NCBI GenBank assembly: GCA_033085395.1 | Contig: JANQBS010000143.1 | Location: 1-64,000 of the forward strand | Direction of reading: 5' to 3' | Length of the DNA: 64,000 nt | Origin: Xanthoparmelia taractica | Taxonomy: Eukaryota > Ascomycota > Lecanoromycetes > Lecanorales > Parmeliaceae | Shown: in pieces, positions 33,639 through 44,451 of the stretch | Position numbering within the stretch: the first letter of the stretch is position 1 | How the letters are laid out: every line of letters begins with the position of its first letter | Position numbers and translations under genes: made by a program | The notes under the pieces: generated by a model | The model's database searches: none | What the model saw: the letters and a program-made list of their open reading frames with translations, nothing else | Told to the model about the DNA's origin: nothing

Positions 33639-34869
33639 ATGGCGGCCTGTAAGCTCCCCCCAAGCGACTCGCCCAATCTCGCACTCCTTCATCCAACGCA
33701 ACAAGAAAAGGTAGAGACATGGAAGCTGAACGGCGACTCCTGGCGCGGTACCATGCCGTTGCAAATCTACCTCCGTCGCGAAAGCCACCTTGAGAATCAA
33801 GTCTTCACCAGAGATGGCGGTGTTACCTTCTGGATTCTCGTTGACAGCACCTTGCCCCCAAATGAGCGGCCCATACTTGCAAGCTGTGAATCATTTCGAA
33901 AACGGGCTCTTGTTGCAAGAGCCGGCAAGGTTGAAGATGTGGTCAGTCACGGGATAGGGAGCGTTTTCTGTAACCCGCAGTACAGAAGGAGAGGGTATGC
34001 GCAGAGGATGATGGAGGAGCTAGGGAAGAAGTTGGATACGTGGAACCAAGAAGACGGGAAGCGGACGGACTTTACAGTACTGTACTCTGATATCGGGAAG
34101 GTATGCAAGAGCTTGAGATCCTGTTCTATGGGTGCGGCCCCAATGACTTGGGCTCTAGATGTTTTATTCAAAATTTGGTTGGAAGCCTTTCCCATCAAGC
34201 CATATCGCGTTGCCGCCAATCAGCAGTGAAAATGAGCCAGCACTCACTCGAGTACGACCGTTGCGAGCAGATGACCTGGAGAAGCTGTGTAGCCTGGACG
34301 AGCAATCATTGAGAGCGGCGATGGCAAGAGACGTGCATTGCAAGAAGACTCGTGTCGCCCTGATACCAGATCTCAAAACAATGCAATGGCATCATGCCCG
34401 AGAAGAGTTTGCAGGAAGGGAGATACTAGGTCGAGAACCAGACATAAAGGGAGCGTACGCGGATTGCGAAGACAGCAGCCTAGTATGGTGTATTTGGACT
34501 CGCACTTTTGGTAGCACCGAGACCGGCAACACACTCAACATACTAAGATTTTTCATTCAAGGCGAAGAAGATATTGTGCGTGATGAATCAGGGGCCACTG
34601 GTGATCTCACTTTGACAAGCACTGATCGTGCAAAGTTACATGGCGCGGCAGCGGTGCTCCATGCAGCGCAGGTGGAAGCTGCAAGGTGGGGTATGAGAGA
34701 CGTCCAGATATGGAACCCATCGCCTCTACTTGTCTCGGCGGCTCGTCACATCGAGCCATCAACGGAGCTTATACACCGCGACGACGAGAGCATCGCGAGC
34801 CTCAGATGGCATGGAGTACCCGGAGAGGAAGTGGAGTGGGTCAGCAATGAAAAGTACGGATGGTGCTAA
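33639..34869 (+). CDS. GNAT-family N-acetyltransferase, LYC1-like
   Basis: The model is join(33639..34100, 34159..34869), 390 residues, with an ATG start. The acetyl-CoA binding motif A is GSVFCNPQYRRRGYAQRMME (R-x-x-G-x-A loop) near residues 105-122. SDIGK-MFYSKFGWKPFPSSH spans the intron (58 nt, GTATGC to CTCTAG) and is the motif B region of the fungal LYC1 group. A second domain of about 200 residues (ADDLEKLCSLDEQSLRAAM to SLRWHGVPGEEVEWVSNEKY) follows, as in Yarrowia LYC1, the lysine N6-acetyltransferase that starts lysine breakdown. The lysine substrate is a family inference, and other small amines are possible. The gene is intact. Confidence 0.85.
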
Positions 34870-35129
34870 GAGTACTCAATGAAGTGGTATTTGATATCTA
34901 CTTAGTACCTGGAGATAGATTCTCCAACGCGACCTTATCCAGTGGCTACAAGACCACAAATGGGCCAGAAGATAGGACCCGTCTACGCGCGATTTGATAA
35001 TCGAAAAATGTGTAGAAAGCCTGCACGAATCCATTTATTTTCGGCTTGGATTACGGTGTTTCGTGAATAGGTAGGGTTTCTTCAGAAGCTGTCTGAAGAC
35101 ATCCTGGACTTTAGCCCTGCAGTGCTACC

Positions 35130-36445
35130 CTATTTCCTTCCCACCTTGAATTTCTCGTGCCACTTCCGATTAGGCTTTCCACCAGAATTAGCGGATGGAA
35201 GAATTTCCAGAGATATGGGATCATAGATCTCGTCACTGAGGACAATCATCTCTTTCGATGTGTCCAAGTGAGAGTATTTAGCCTGCGTCTTTGTTAGACT
35301 GGTTCAGTGAGAAAATGAATAGAAGATATGCCTTCAGTAGGTCCATCGAGGCGTGCCGTCTCCAGCCCTCTGGTAAGAGATCATGCCATTGCGCAAGGAA
35401 AACTGATTGCGGGACGCCTTTGGCCTGGACAGACTCCCCAGCCTTTTGGAGGCAAATATTTCCAATCCATTGTATAGTCCTTTCCCTACTCAAACTTATG
35501 CCTTCGAATTTTTTGTCAGACATGGACAAGGCCGCAGGAGGTGTTTTAGTACTCACGATCGTTCTTTTGGTAATCAGTGTCGCAAGCTAGCCTTGTTACC
35601 ACGGCTATGAGTAGTGCCCACGGGTAGCCATCATTGCCCACTATCTCTGCAAGCGGATGGAGTTCGAAATTCTTATCAAGATTGACACCCATGACAGTGG
35701 CTGCCGACAATATTGACTTCCAAACCATGGCAAGGGCAGATGGTGTTGGCAACCATAGGCGACCGAGTGTTTCAAAGGCACATAATTGCTTCCATATCTC
35801 GTTGAATTCGTTAGTCGAAAAGGGAGCATCTTGCAGTATCGTTTTCTTATCCAAGGATTTCCCTAGGCAGTGTCAATATGCGGATTCCATATTGTTGGAT
35901 CTCGAAGTGCGCCCTTCTTACTTGATATAGTAGTATTTGATCCTATTTCCATATCCGTATCTGTTCCTTTATAGGGAGGTAGGCGCTTTTTAAGGAATTG
36001 GGACACCGAAGCAATTGATGCACCAGTGTCCGAGGGGATAAGCTCGAGTGTAGACGTACACTGGGCTATAGCTGAAAGATTCTGCGAGGGAATTCCATCG
36101 TCTTCGTGGCGAGTCTCTGATGGCTGCAGGATATATACGGAGTTCGAAGATTGAACCTGGCGAAGCTGATAAGTTCGGTCATCCGTACATAGTACAGCGT
36201 TTGGGCTAGGTTGCTTCGAGTCAACGTTGGCATTTGGGGGTTCTGCTGACTTCAGCCATAGACTCTCGGGTATGTTAGCGGAGTTTTACATCTTGCACGT
36301 CGTATAAATCCTAGGATAGGACATACTTGGGAGGATCTTTCGATATTATCAATGCAAGTAAAGATGGGGGAAGCTCAAGAAGACGGAAATTTTGCTGTTC
36401 GTTGCTGATCTCAAACGATATTCCAGATTCATCTTGAGTCGACAT
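35130..36445 (-). CDS. DCC1: Sister chromatid cohesion protein Dcc1 (Ctf18-RFC subunit)
   Basis: The model is complement(join(35130..35282, 35332..35501, 35557..35862, 35922..36262, 36327..36445)), 362 residues (family about 380). The start is ATG 36445 (MSTQDESGISFEISNEQQNF, then RLLELPPSLL). The core reads LWLKSAEPPN, AVLCTDDRTYQLRQVQSSNS and LDKKTILQDAPFSTNEFNEI. The C-terminal winged-helix part reads SVFLAQWHDLLPEGWRRHAS, then ISLEILPSANSGGKPNRKW. Dcc1 with Ctf8 forms the Ctf18-RFC clamp loader used for cohesion and replication checkpoint signalling (family knowledge). There are four introns (64, 59, 55 and 49 nt). The last (35283-35331) begins GCATAT in place of GT, and a CTAAC branch and CAG end support a GC-AG intron. 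It needs to be removed to read LLKAKYSHLDTS. Confidence 0.9.
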
Positions 36446-36968
36446 TTCTGCATCTGCCGCGATCCCTTGTCTCTTCTGGTAGCTTCTGCTCTTGTAAGGA
36501 CGGGAGACAGCAATGCTGGACGCTTCACAAGTTAAGTTGAGGGAACTGTACCTCAAGACGGCAAGACGCGTGCAATTTCATCCGCGGTTTAGCCGACGTG
36601 ACTCGAGAAAAGTGCAGATCCTCGGGCGCAACTTCAGACCTTGCGGTCTCAGCGAGGTCGAGGGACAAGGTCAAAACGGTAACCAGGCCGTTTATAGATC
36701 CAACGGTACTGGTGGAAGCCAATTGACATACTGACAATCTCCCTTTCCAAACACTTTCGCGTGGCTCGAGTCTGCTGGCGGCTTTTTTCTATCTTTCAAC
36801 ACTGTTGATATCGCGATACTTTATTCCTCACAACACTTTCTTTCGTTCATAGTCCTAGAATATCTTCTCGATGCCTATACTTCATGAAATACGTTAGCCT
36901 CGACTGACATCAATCGATTCCTACTTGAGGCCAAACGACGTCAACTCTCCACAGCTTTAGAGACCAAT
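36446..36968. promoter_or_regulatory. Divergent promoter region between DCC1 and the RhoGEF gene
   Basis: Head-to-head spacing of 523 bp. No gene inside and no identified factor sites. Pyrimidine-rich stretches near 36780-36850 precede the RhoGEF start. Confidence 0.45.
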
Positions 36969-39900
36969 ATGATTACTCTTTCAGCAGCGCCACCGCTGCT
37001 GTCTTCCAGCAATCTTTCCCTGTTTTACGCGAAAGACACTCTGTTGGATAATCTCCCCATCTTGGTCTTCTACGGTCCATCTACGACTGGCAACTCAACG
37101 CAAAATAGCTCACGCATCCAGGCGCACATCTACTCTCTCGCTGGATTTCAGACCTTTCCTCGACTTACTGTTGCTCCTACGTCGCCTCTTTATGCAGCCG
37201 TCAGGCATCTTCCCACGGAGCATCAGGGGGATGAAATCTGCCGGGGATTGGCAGTTAGTCTGCTTAGCTACTTCGCTGGCCTACCAAAAGCCTTGAAGAC
37301 CTCATTGAGAGACCGGGCAGCTGCCCGTCGGCCTAACCGTGCAGCTCCGGTGATGTTTGATGAGATGCACGCGGCAGTTCTAGCTGCTACCATGTTAGAA
37401 GTTGAAGACAAGTCAGAAATTGCCAACTACGTTATATCCGCTCTCTCAACACAGGTCCTGTCATGGGTCGATATGGATGTTTTTCTGCCTTCAGGAACAA
37501 TTCAACGAGCCAGATCCTCCGATGGCGAGGACAGCACACCGCTGTTTGACAATGATGGACTACCGCTTTACCATTTTGGCCAGTACACGTCCATCATTGA
37601 ATCTCTTGGCTCAGCGGCCTTTTTACCTACTTCGAAGCTTCAACGAGCTCCTTCCAGGCCAACAGCACACAGCAGGAGCAGAGTTCTCGCCAAGGATCAG
37701 AAAATCGCTCTGCGAAGAGAAATGTGTGAACTGGTCGACACGGAGAGCAGATACGTTGGCAAACTTCAGAGTTTGGTCCAATTCATAGCTGCAGAGTTCC
37801 GTCAGATATCCAGCTCACATTTGGTCAATGGGTTGTTTCCGGAGAGCCTAAATCGCATACTGGAGACCAATAAGAGCTTCTACGAGGATATACAAGCAGT
37901 CCTCGACGAAACAGAAAATGAAGCGATCAATGATATTGAAGGCAACAGTAGTAGTGAGAGCGACCTTGGAAGCCCGATCACGCAAGGTAGGAGGAGAGAT
38001 CCCACTGGTAATCTCCATTTCTCGAAGGCTCTCCTCAGATGGTTTCCTAACTTCATGGATCCATATCAAGACTATTTGCGAGCCAGCACAAACTTTTCAA
38101 GCATCATCAGTCAATTGTCGGCGGATCCATCTTCAGCAGTATCGAAACACCTGCATGATTTTGGTGAGCAGCGATTACGATCAGCTCTGATCGAGCCGGT
38201 ACAGCGTCTTCCTCGATACAGTCTCTTCATTGACAATATGGTCAATTTGCTCCCTGCTTCACATCCTGCGTTGTCCAGTCTGCTAAAAGCCAGAGACACC
38301 ATCACGGATATCTGCGCTCTCGATACCCAATCATCGGGCGACTTTGCACGTTCTGCGAAAACTTTAAGGAACATCGTCGCAAATTGGCCCGCAACATTGT
38401 CACCCCGAGGACGTCTAATTACTGCCGTAGATGTTCTAGAGCTGGACCCTCCATATGCAATAAGCGGGGAGGGAACAGCAGGCATCGTGTTGCTATTTGT
38501 CGACTCTATTGTACTACTACAAAAAGCTGGAAACAGTTCCTTTTCTGCAAGAGGCATAATTGCTGAGGTAGATCGTCCCACCACACCTCCCAATGCATTT
38601 TTGTCTTCTAGTCTTAGCCTTGACAGAGATCTGAAATTTTCTGGAGCATATGATCTCTCTCAGCTAAGGTTCTCGGAGTCTGAGAGTGGTCATCTGATCC
38701 GATTGACGCTGTTTGGTGGTACAACGTCAGACCTGGATACATCTCGACACTCACAAAGTTTCACTAAAGTGTTTTTGGCCCTTGGTCCATACGATAGCAA
38801 GGCAGCACGGTTCAGTGAAGAGGTAGTAAAAGCGAGGATAGAGAGCCGGTTCTCAGAAGCTACTCGTGATAGCGGAAAATGGGCTTTACGCTCTATCAAT
38901 CCATCACAAGGGAGCTTGGGTGTTCTCATAACTTTGTTGGAAGAGCAGTCAGATAGAACGGCCAATCTTTCACAAAGGCGAAGCCAGATCCGACTTGACG
39001 TGGACGCATCAGAAGGTCGTAATTCGATTATTACGCAAGACCGTGGAATAGAGATCGCCGGTTCCATAACGACTCTGGGCTCCGGTAGCTATCGTTTGGA
39101 CACCGAAGCTATCGACGGCACTTGCTTTACCGATACCTGTACATCTGTGAATCTCTGGTCTATTCTTCTCGGAAGACGTAGGTTGAACGTCCCTCTTTGT
39201 TGCAGCTTGCTAATATTGTTCAGTGGAAATTCTTGTTCGCCTTCAGAACCAGCCTCAAAATTCTCTCTTGGTCCAGTCACAGATATCATATAACAGCACG
39301 ATCCTAGCTGGGATGCCGTTCCGAAAGCCGCAAGAGGATACCCGATCTCGCATATTCCGGCCCATCTCACCTGTCAAGATGATATCCAATCTGCTAAATG
39401 CAAGCCAGGCAAGTCAGCCCAGTACTCCGTCCAGACACCGTCAAGACGTCCCTCCTATAAAGAATATTCCGTCAATGCTACAACCGACACCTTCAAAAAC
39501 AAGCCCTGATCTAGCGGACAATCATCTAAACAATAAAGTCACATTAGTAGAGACCGCGGTGGAAACTTATAAGAGCCCTCTGGCGCTTCTGGAAGATACA
39601 TTTACCGCGTACGTGGTCGCCCTTCGCTCAAGGAGTGGCAATGTTGTAGGAAAGGTTCTCCGAAGCCGAGCGACAGCCGAAGAGCTCCTGGTTAATGAAC
39701 TTTATAACATCCTTCGTCAGTCTATGGGTCTCCTCCAACAAAGCACTAGACCTGCTGATCATTTGCAGTTGAGGATCCAAGCAGGCTTCAGGCAGCTGCA
39801 GAAGTCTCTGTTGACGTACTTTTCGCAGCCTTTGAGAAATTCTTACAGAGAGCATGGAGAGAGCGCATGGGTCCTCTGCTTGCTGCAAATGTTCTTCAGG

Positions 39901-41809
39901 ATCTGCAAGCGACCTTTGGTAAGCTCAAGTTACACCAGTATGATCCTGCAGCTGATTGTTAATATGCTTAGACTCAGGGAGAGCTGCGGTATTCTCACAG
40001 CAATTCAAGCGATCCTTAGAAGACATGTCTCCACAGAATAGTAGAGCTTTTGCAGCCACAATAAAGCTTCTGTCAGAGTATGTTGCCGAGAGTGCTTCCT
40101 TTAGCGCGCTAACTATCTTCAAAGTCTCCTTGACGCCTCTGGGAACGACGGAGATCGAGGTGCTCTCATTGCGAGCTTCGCTGAAGCTTTGGTAGTTGAT
40201 GGCAATCCCCATAACTACATCACGCTTCTTGACCGTTTGGTTGATGATTATGACAGTCTATTTGATGGTGAGTAGGTCAGAGAGCTGTATAGTTGCAGTC
40301 GCTGACAGTATACAAGACCCTTGCGCACAACTTGACCAAGACGGTAACACTCGATCTGCCACAGGTTCTTTGACAAGGACCCGATCAATCAATACTGGGT
40401 CTCTCAGCTCAAATGCTTCGTCTCTGAAGAAGAGATTTGGACTTGGAACCTTGAGCCGTGAAAACAGCAAGAATGAATCTGAGTCCAAGGTCGCATCAAT
40501 CTGGCGTACCCTAAGCAAGAATGCCAGAAGCCCTGGTGAGGGCCAGTCCCAGCCACCAAGTCTTTCCAAAGTCTCCTTGGGAAGATCCAGATCAACAGAT
40601 ACAGACAACCGAATGCTCCCACCATTGAGACCCGTATCTCGCGACAGGCCTACAACCTCAGGTCCGATGACGCAAAATGAGTCAAAACCCCGCCCTGGAA
40701 GCGCACATCTGAATACTTCTACGCTGAGCAGTATTGGCGAAGGGACGCCAACCCAAATTGCTCCTTTGCCGAAGAAAAAGCATCGTCGTAGCTCACTCTC
40801 TGACATAACGTCAATTCGAGACCCAGATGTCATTGCCGCATGGTCTCCACTACAACCTCGTAAGCTGGCGAATCCAAGGGAAAGTAACAGTAGGATCGCA
40901 ACACCACCAAGGACGCCGTCCTCAGTCAAGCAATCTCCGATTCAAGGTATCACAAAGCAGTCTCCTCAATTATCCGGATTGCCACGACGGTTCGGGTCAC
41001 CACAGCGAAAAGAAAACTCCCCAATCCGAGAGACATTATACCGGAAACAGAATTCTCCATCAGCGCCTCGAGCTCCAAGCGCTAATTTAGCTGACAAAAA
41101 TAAATCGGAAGAAGTCGTGATTACAAGCTATAGCCCTCAGAAACGGCAGATCTCACGATCCGGCATCCCTGCGCCCAAGGGCGGACTCAGTGAACGCGCT
41201 TGGCCTCCCAATGGTAACACTAACCCCTCTAAAACATCCTCTCAGCCGCCTCAGAAGCTACGCATGCAAAGCCCACAAAAGCTTCGTGAACGTTTGAACC
41301 AAGAGAAGAAGAGTATGGCCTCTGCCGACTCCTCTTTCCAAGCTGAAATTGCGAAGATTGGCGAAGAAATATCTGCTGTATACAAGACTCAACGCTCACC
41401 TGTGAAAGCTAAAAGTCAAACCCAAGTCCCCGCAGCGTCACCGTCTCTGCAAACCCTTTCAACTCAGCTGGCCAACGTGTCCAGCATGCTTTCCAACTTC
41501 ACAACGACCCATACCGCCTCACTATCCTCACTCTCATCGGACATTGAGTCCTCACTCTTGGTCAGCGACAAGAAGGCCCGAAAACTCGACGAATTATACC
41601 GCGAAGCTAACGCAGAGAATGAAGCCTTGTATGAGCGTTTCAATGATGAGTTAGGAAAGATACTGGGGAAGGTGAAAAAGGGCGAAGGACTAGACGAGAC
41701 AAGAAGCAAACTGAAAGAAGCGCAAGAGGAGGTGGCGAGGCTAAAAAAGGAGAACGGGAGGCTAAAGAGGGAGGTCATTGGTCTGAGAAGCTTGATGAAG
41801 GAAGGTTGA
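36969..41809 (+). CDS. Large Rho guanine-nucleotide exchange factor with DH domain
   Basis: The model is join(36969..39177, 39224..39715, 39769..39918, 39972..40077, 40125..40267, 40317..41809), 1530 residues. The start is ATG 36969. Residues about 245-460 are a Dbl-homology domain (REMCELVDTESRYVGKLQSL to RSALIEPVQRLPRYSLFIDN, the conserved CR3 helix). A PH-like segment follows (about 470-640). Exons 2-5 then encode a helical region (EDPSRLQAAAEVSVDVLFAA, AWRERMGPLLAANVLQDLQA, DGNPHNYITLLDRLVDDYDS) that other reading frames obscure. The tail is Ser-rich and disordered (SLTRTRSINTGSLSSNASSL) and ends in a coiled coil (about 1420-1525). It should activate a Rho/Cdc42 GTPase in polarity or septation. 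The paralogue identity is not resolved. The five introns are 46-53 nt, each with a GT donor and a CTAAT/CTGAC/CTAAC-like branch. Confidence 0.87.
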
Positions 41810-42601
41810 GGTGCGCTGGTGTTGGCAATGCTAATTGCTTACATGACTCGGATACTGGCATGGTGTTACGATATGAGAGGTTATTCTTGTGCCAAAAGTA
41901 CTGAAGGAGTAGGGCGTTGAGGTCTTCTGGCAAAGGTCATTGCATGTCCGAGGAACGCCGAAGGACCCTCCAACAGGCAGTGATATTCCGTTGTCCGCAT
42001 ATTCGATGCGCACCAATCGCATGTGTTACTACTGACCAGAGTCTTGTTCTGCTTTTCCTGCTCTTTTGCGTCATGCCTTAACCCTTTCAGTCATACAGCG
42101 ATTCCCATCGAATGCATTGATGCCATGAGCCCCTTCGAACCGGCACGCATTATCTGCTACAACGCTGCTCGGCCCCTCTAGCTCAACATTTTCATACAGG
42201 TGCTCAAGGTCCCTGGTGCTCTGGGTTGACAGGATGTTTGCGCGATGGTTTCGCTCGATTGCTCGCCTGTGTGTGGGTTAAGAATGGACTGCGGAACGCG
42301 TATGTGCATGTGTAATGGCACAGATGGATGTGCATACTTTTCCCGTCTCTCCTTCTCGGATATGCAGACTTTCCTCAAGATGCACCAATCATAGATAGGC
42401 TCCACGATTCGCGAGTCCCCCCATCGACGACTTCAGATGTCCACTGACGTTATTGTAACAAGAGTGTGGGGACATGCATATTGAGGAAGCCGCTCCCTTC
42501 TCCTCGGACGAAGATGTATATATGAGTGGCAGTGTTCCCACACCCCGATTCTTTATTACCAGCGTCGGTTCACTGCTTAAACCTCCATCTATCTCGTCGC
42601 T
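41810..42601. promoter_or_regulatory. Spacer and promoter of the secreted-protein gene
   Basis: No gene is recognised. A TATA-like TATATATG lies at 42517-42524, about 78 bp before the ATG at 42602, a plausible core promoter. No other motif stands out. Confidence 0.45.
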
Positions 42602-43138
42602 ATGCTTTTCACCGCTATCTTCTCCTGCCTGTCCCTCCTTGCTGCGTTCCACGCATCTGCACAATCAACCGCGACGCCGCCTCCTCCATATCCTCAAAAC
42701 GCCACCACAACCGCAACCGCAACCCCAACCTGCGCCTCCCCCGCCGGCTTCGCCAACACCGTCGTCCCCGCCCCCCGCGCCCCCGCGACCGCAGAATTCG
42801 AAATCGCGCCCGCCTTCACGGCCGCTCACGGCCTCTTCGAAAGCATCACCGACGACAACACGCTCTCGGAAGCAGTCATCGCTACAGCCTGCTTGGACAG
42901 ATGCATCGCGTACCAAGCCAACAACAGCACGACGGGGCCGTGCCTGAGCTTCTTTGTGAATATCGGCGTGCCGATTCCGCCGACGGGGAACGGGGGCCCT
43001 GCGCGGTGGTTTTGCGAGGGGTATGATGCGTCTTTGGCTGAGGATGGGAGTGATTATGTGCCGGTGGGGGTGGAGGGGAGTTATATGCATGGGTTGGGCG
43101 TGAACAGGGTGTGTAATGGGACGTATAGGGCTTATTGA
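42602..43138 (+). CDS. Small secreted cysteine-containing protein of unknown function
   Basis: An intronless 178-residue protein. Residues 1-20 form a clear signal peptide (MLFTAIFSCLSLLAAFHASA, with cleavage expected after A-S-A). A Thr/Pro/Ala-rich spacer follows, probably O-glycosylated. The mature part has six cysteines (TPTC, ATACLDRC, GPC, RWFC, NRVC), an even number suited to three disulfides, and NxS/T sites (NATT, NNST, NGT). No enzyme motif is seen. It may be a cell-wall or apoplastic protein. A role as an effector cannot be claimed from this. The 5' half is C-rich and the 3' half G-rich. Confidence 0.75.
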   Translation: MLFTAIFSCLSLLAAFHASAQSTATPPPPYPQNATTTATATPTCASPAGFANTVVPAPRAPATAEFEIAPAFTAAHGLFESITDDNTLSEAVIATACLDRCIAYQANNSTTGPCLSFFVNIGVPIPPTGNGGPARWFCEGYDASLAEDGSDYVPVGVEGSYMHGLGVNRVCNGTYRAY

Positions 43139-44451
43139 GAAGAAGAAGGGAGGGAGGGATGATTGATTGATTGATTGGCCGGCTGGGATAGCCGTACGAG
43201 GTACCTGCAGTTATCGGGGTTGTGGTTGACGTGATCTACTGATCTTGCGTTTGCGGGGATGCTCGATGATCTGCACACTCTTTTATGCATGATTCTTTAA
43301 TCTAGAGATCGTCGAATCCCAGCTTTAACATGGTAAACCCAAAAGTTATTAGCCGTTGATTTATGGGGCCATAGACGGCATGTTCATTCCGAGCCAGAAA
43401 CGTGCAGATTCTCCCTTTCGTCCCAAGAGTACCGCCGCTGGTCCGTGTCCGAAGATACGGAGGACGCGCCTGGACCTTCCTCCATCCTAGCCTTCTGGGC
43501 TAAAGTTGCCCAGGGACACTCGGTGCCTTGAGGTATGGATCACGCTGGTTTGCTGCTTGTCATGATGGGATGACAATGGGCGGATTTCGGGAAAGCATCA
43601 ATGCAAAAATTAATTGGTACCCAATTTTTGGCAGGTGTCACGAATACCGTCAAAGAGCTTGGAGTCTATCGTCGCCGGAAGAAAGAACCTAAATCATTGT
43701 ATTTTTCTTGGTATACCCGCTTTGCTTTCCCAAGGTACGTACTACTATAAGGTCGATGTTGGCGGTCAGTGAGGTTGGCACGTGCTGAAGGTAGATGGTC
43801 ATCTGATGTTCCATGATTGTCTTTTGGGACGCTAGATATGCGATGGTGTCTTGCATAAAAACAAGGATTGAATCTTTAGCAGGTGGTGTTTTTATGTACT
43901 TAGTAATCACGACTGGGTTTGTTTCGCTGCAAGAACAGCGCATAGATGTACTTCGAGATGGGAGATGGGATTGTGTTTAAAAATCGATTTGGAAAAAATA
44001 CTACGTATTGCGATAAGCGGAGCAAGATAAGGTATTAATTAAAGTAGGCTCTTCCGTTAATTTTTTTAATTTTGCGCAGACAAGCACCGAAGGGCGAATT
44101 TAATGATGTAAAACAACGGGGATTGATGCCCTTTCCCTTTTCCTGTTCTTCCCCCAGAATGATTATGCTGAGATGGAAAGGTCAGCAGACGGCCTGATGC
44201 AAGCTAACCCAATATCATTCCGATAAGCACTTTGGCACACAGACACAAATGTGCTTTTCCATCTCTCAGCATTTTCCTTTCCTCTCATCTTCACCGCTTC
44301 AAACCCCCGTGGAAAACGCGTGTGGAAATGAGCTTCAACCGCGTCCGCTTCCTCACACTTGGAGGCAATAGGCAATCTCACCTGAGTCCTTGGATTTAAT
44401 TCTTAATAAATCAGCTGGCTACAGTTTCTCCTTCAAATAATAAGCATTAAT
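43139..44451. other. 1.3 kb spacer with no gene seen
   Basis: Contains GATT tandem repeats near 43160-43180 and an AT-rich segment near 43970-44080. The small minus-strand frames show no family motif. Confidence 0.5.

Noticed and set aside
40258..40929. 223-codon minus-strand open frame
   Set aside because: Antisense to the Ser-rich tail exon of the RhoGEF gene. No motif.
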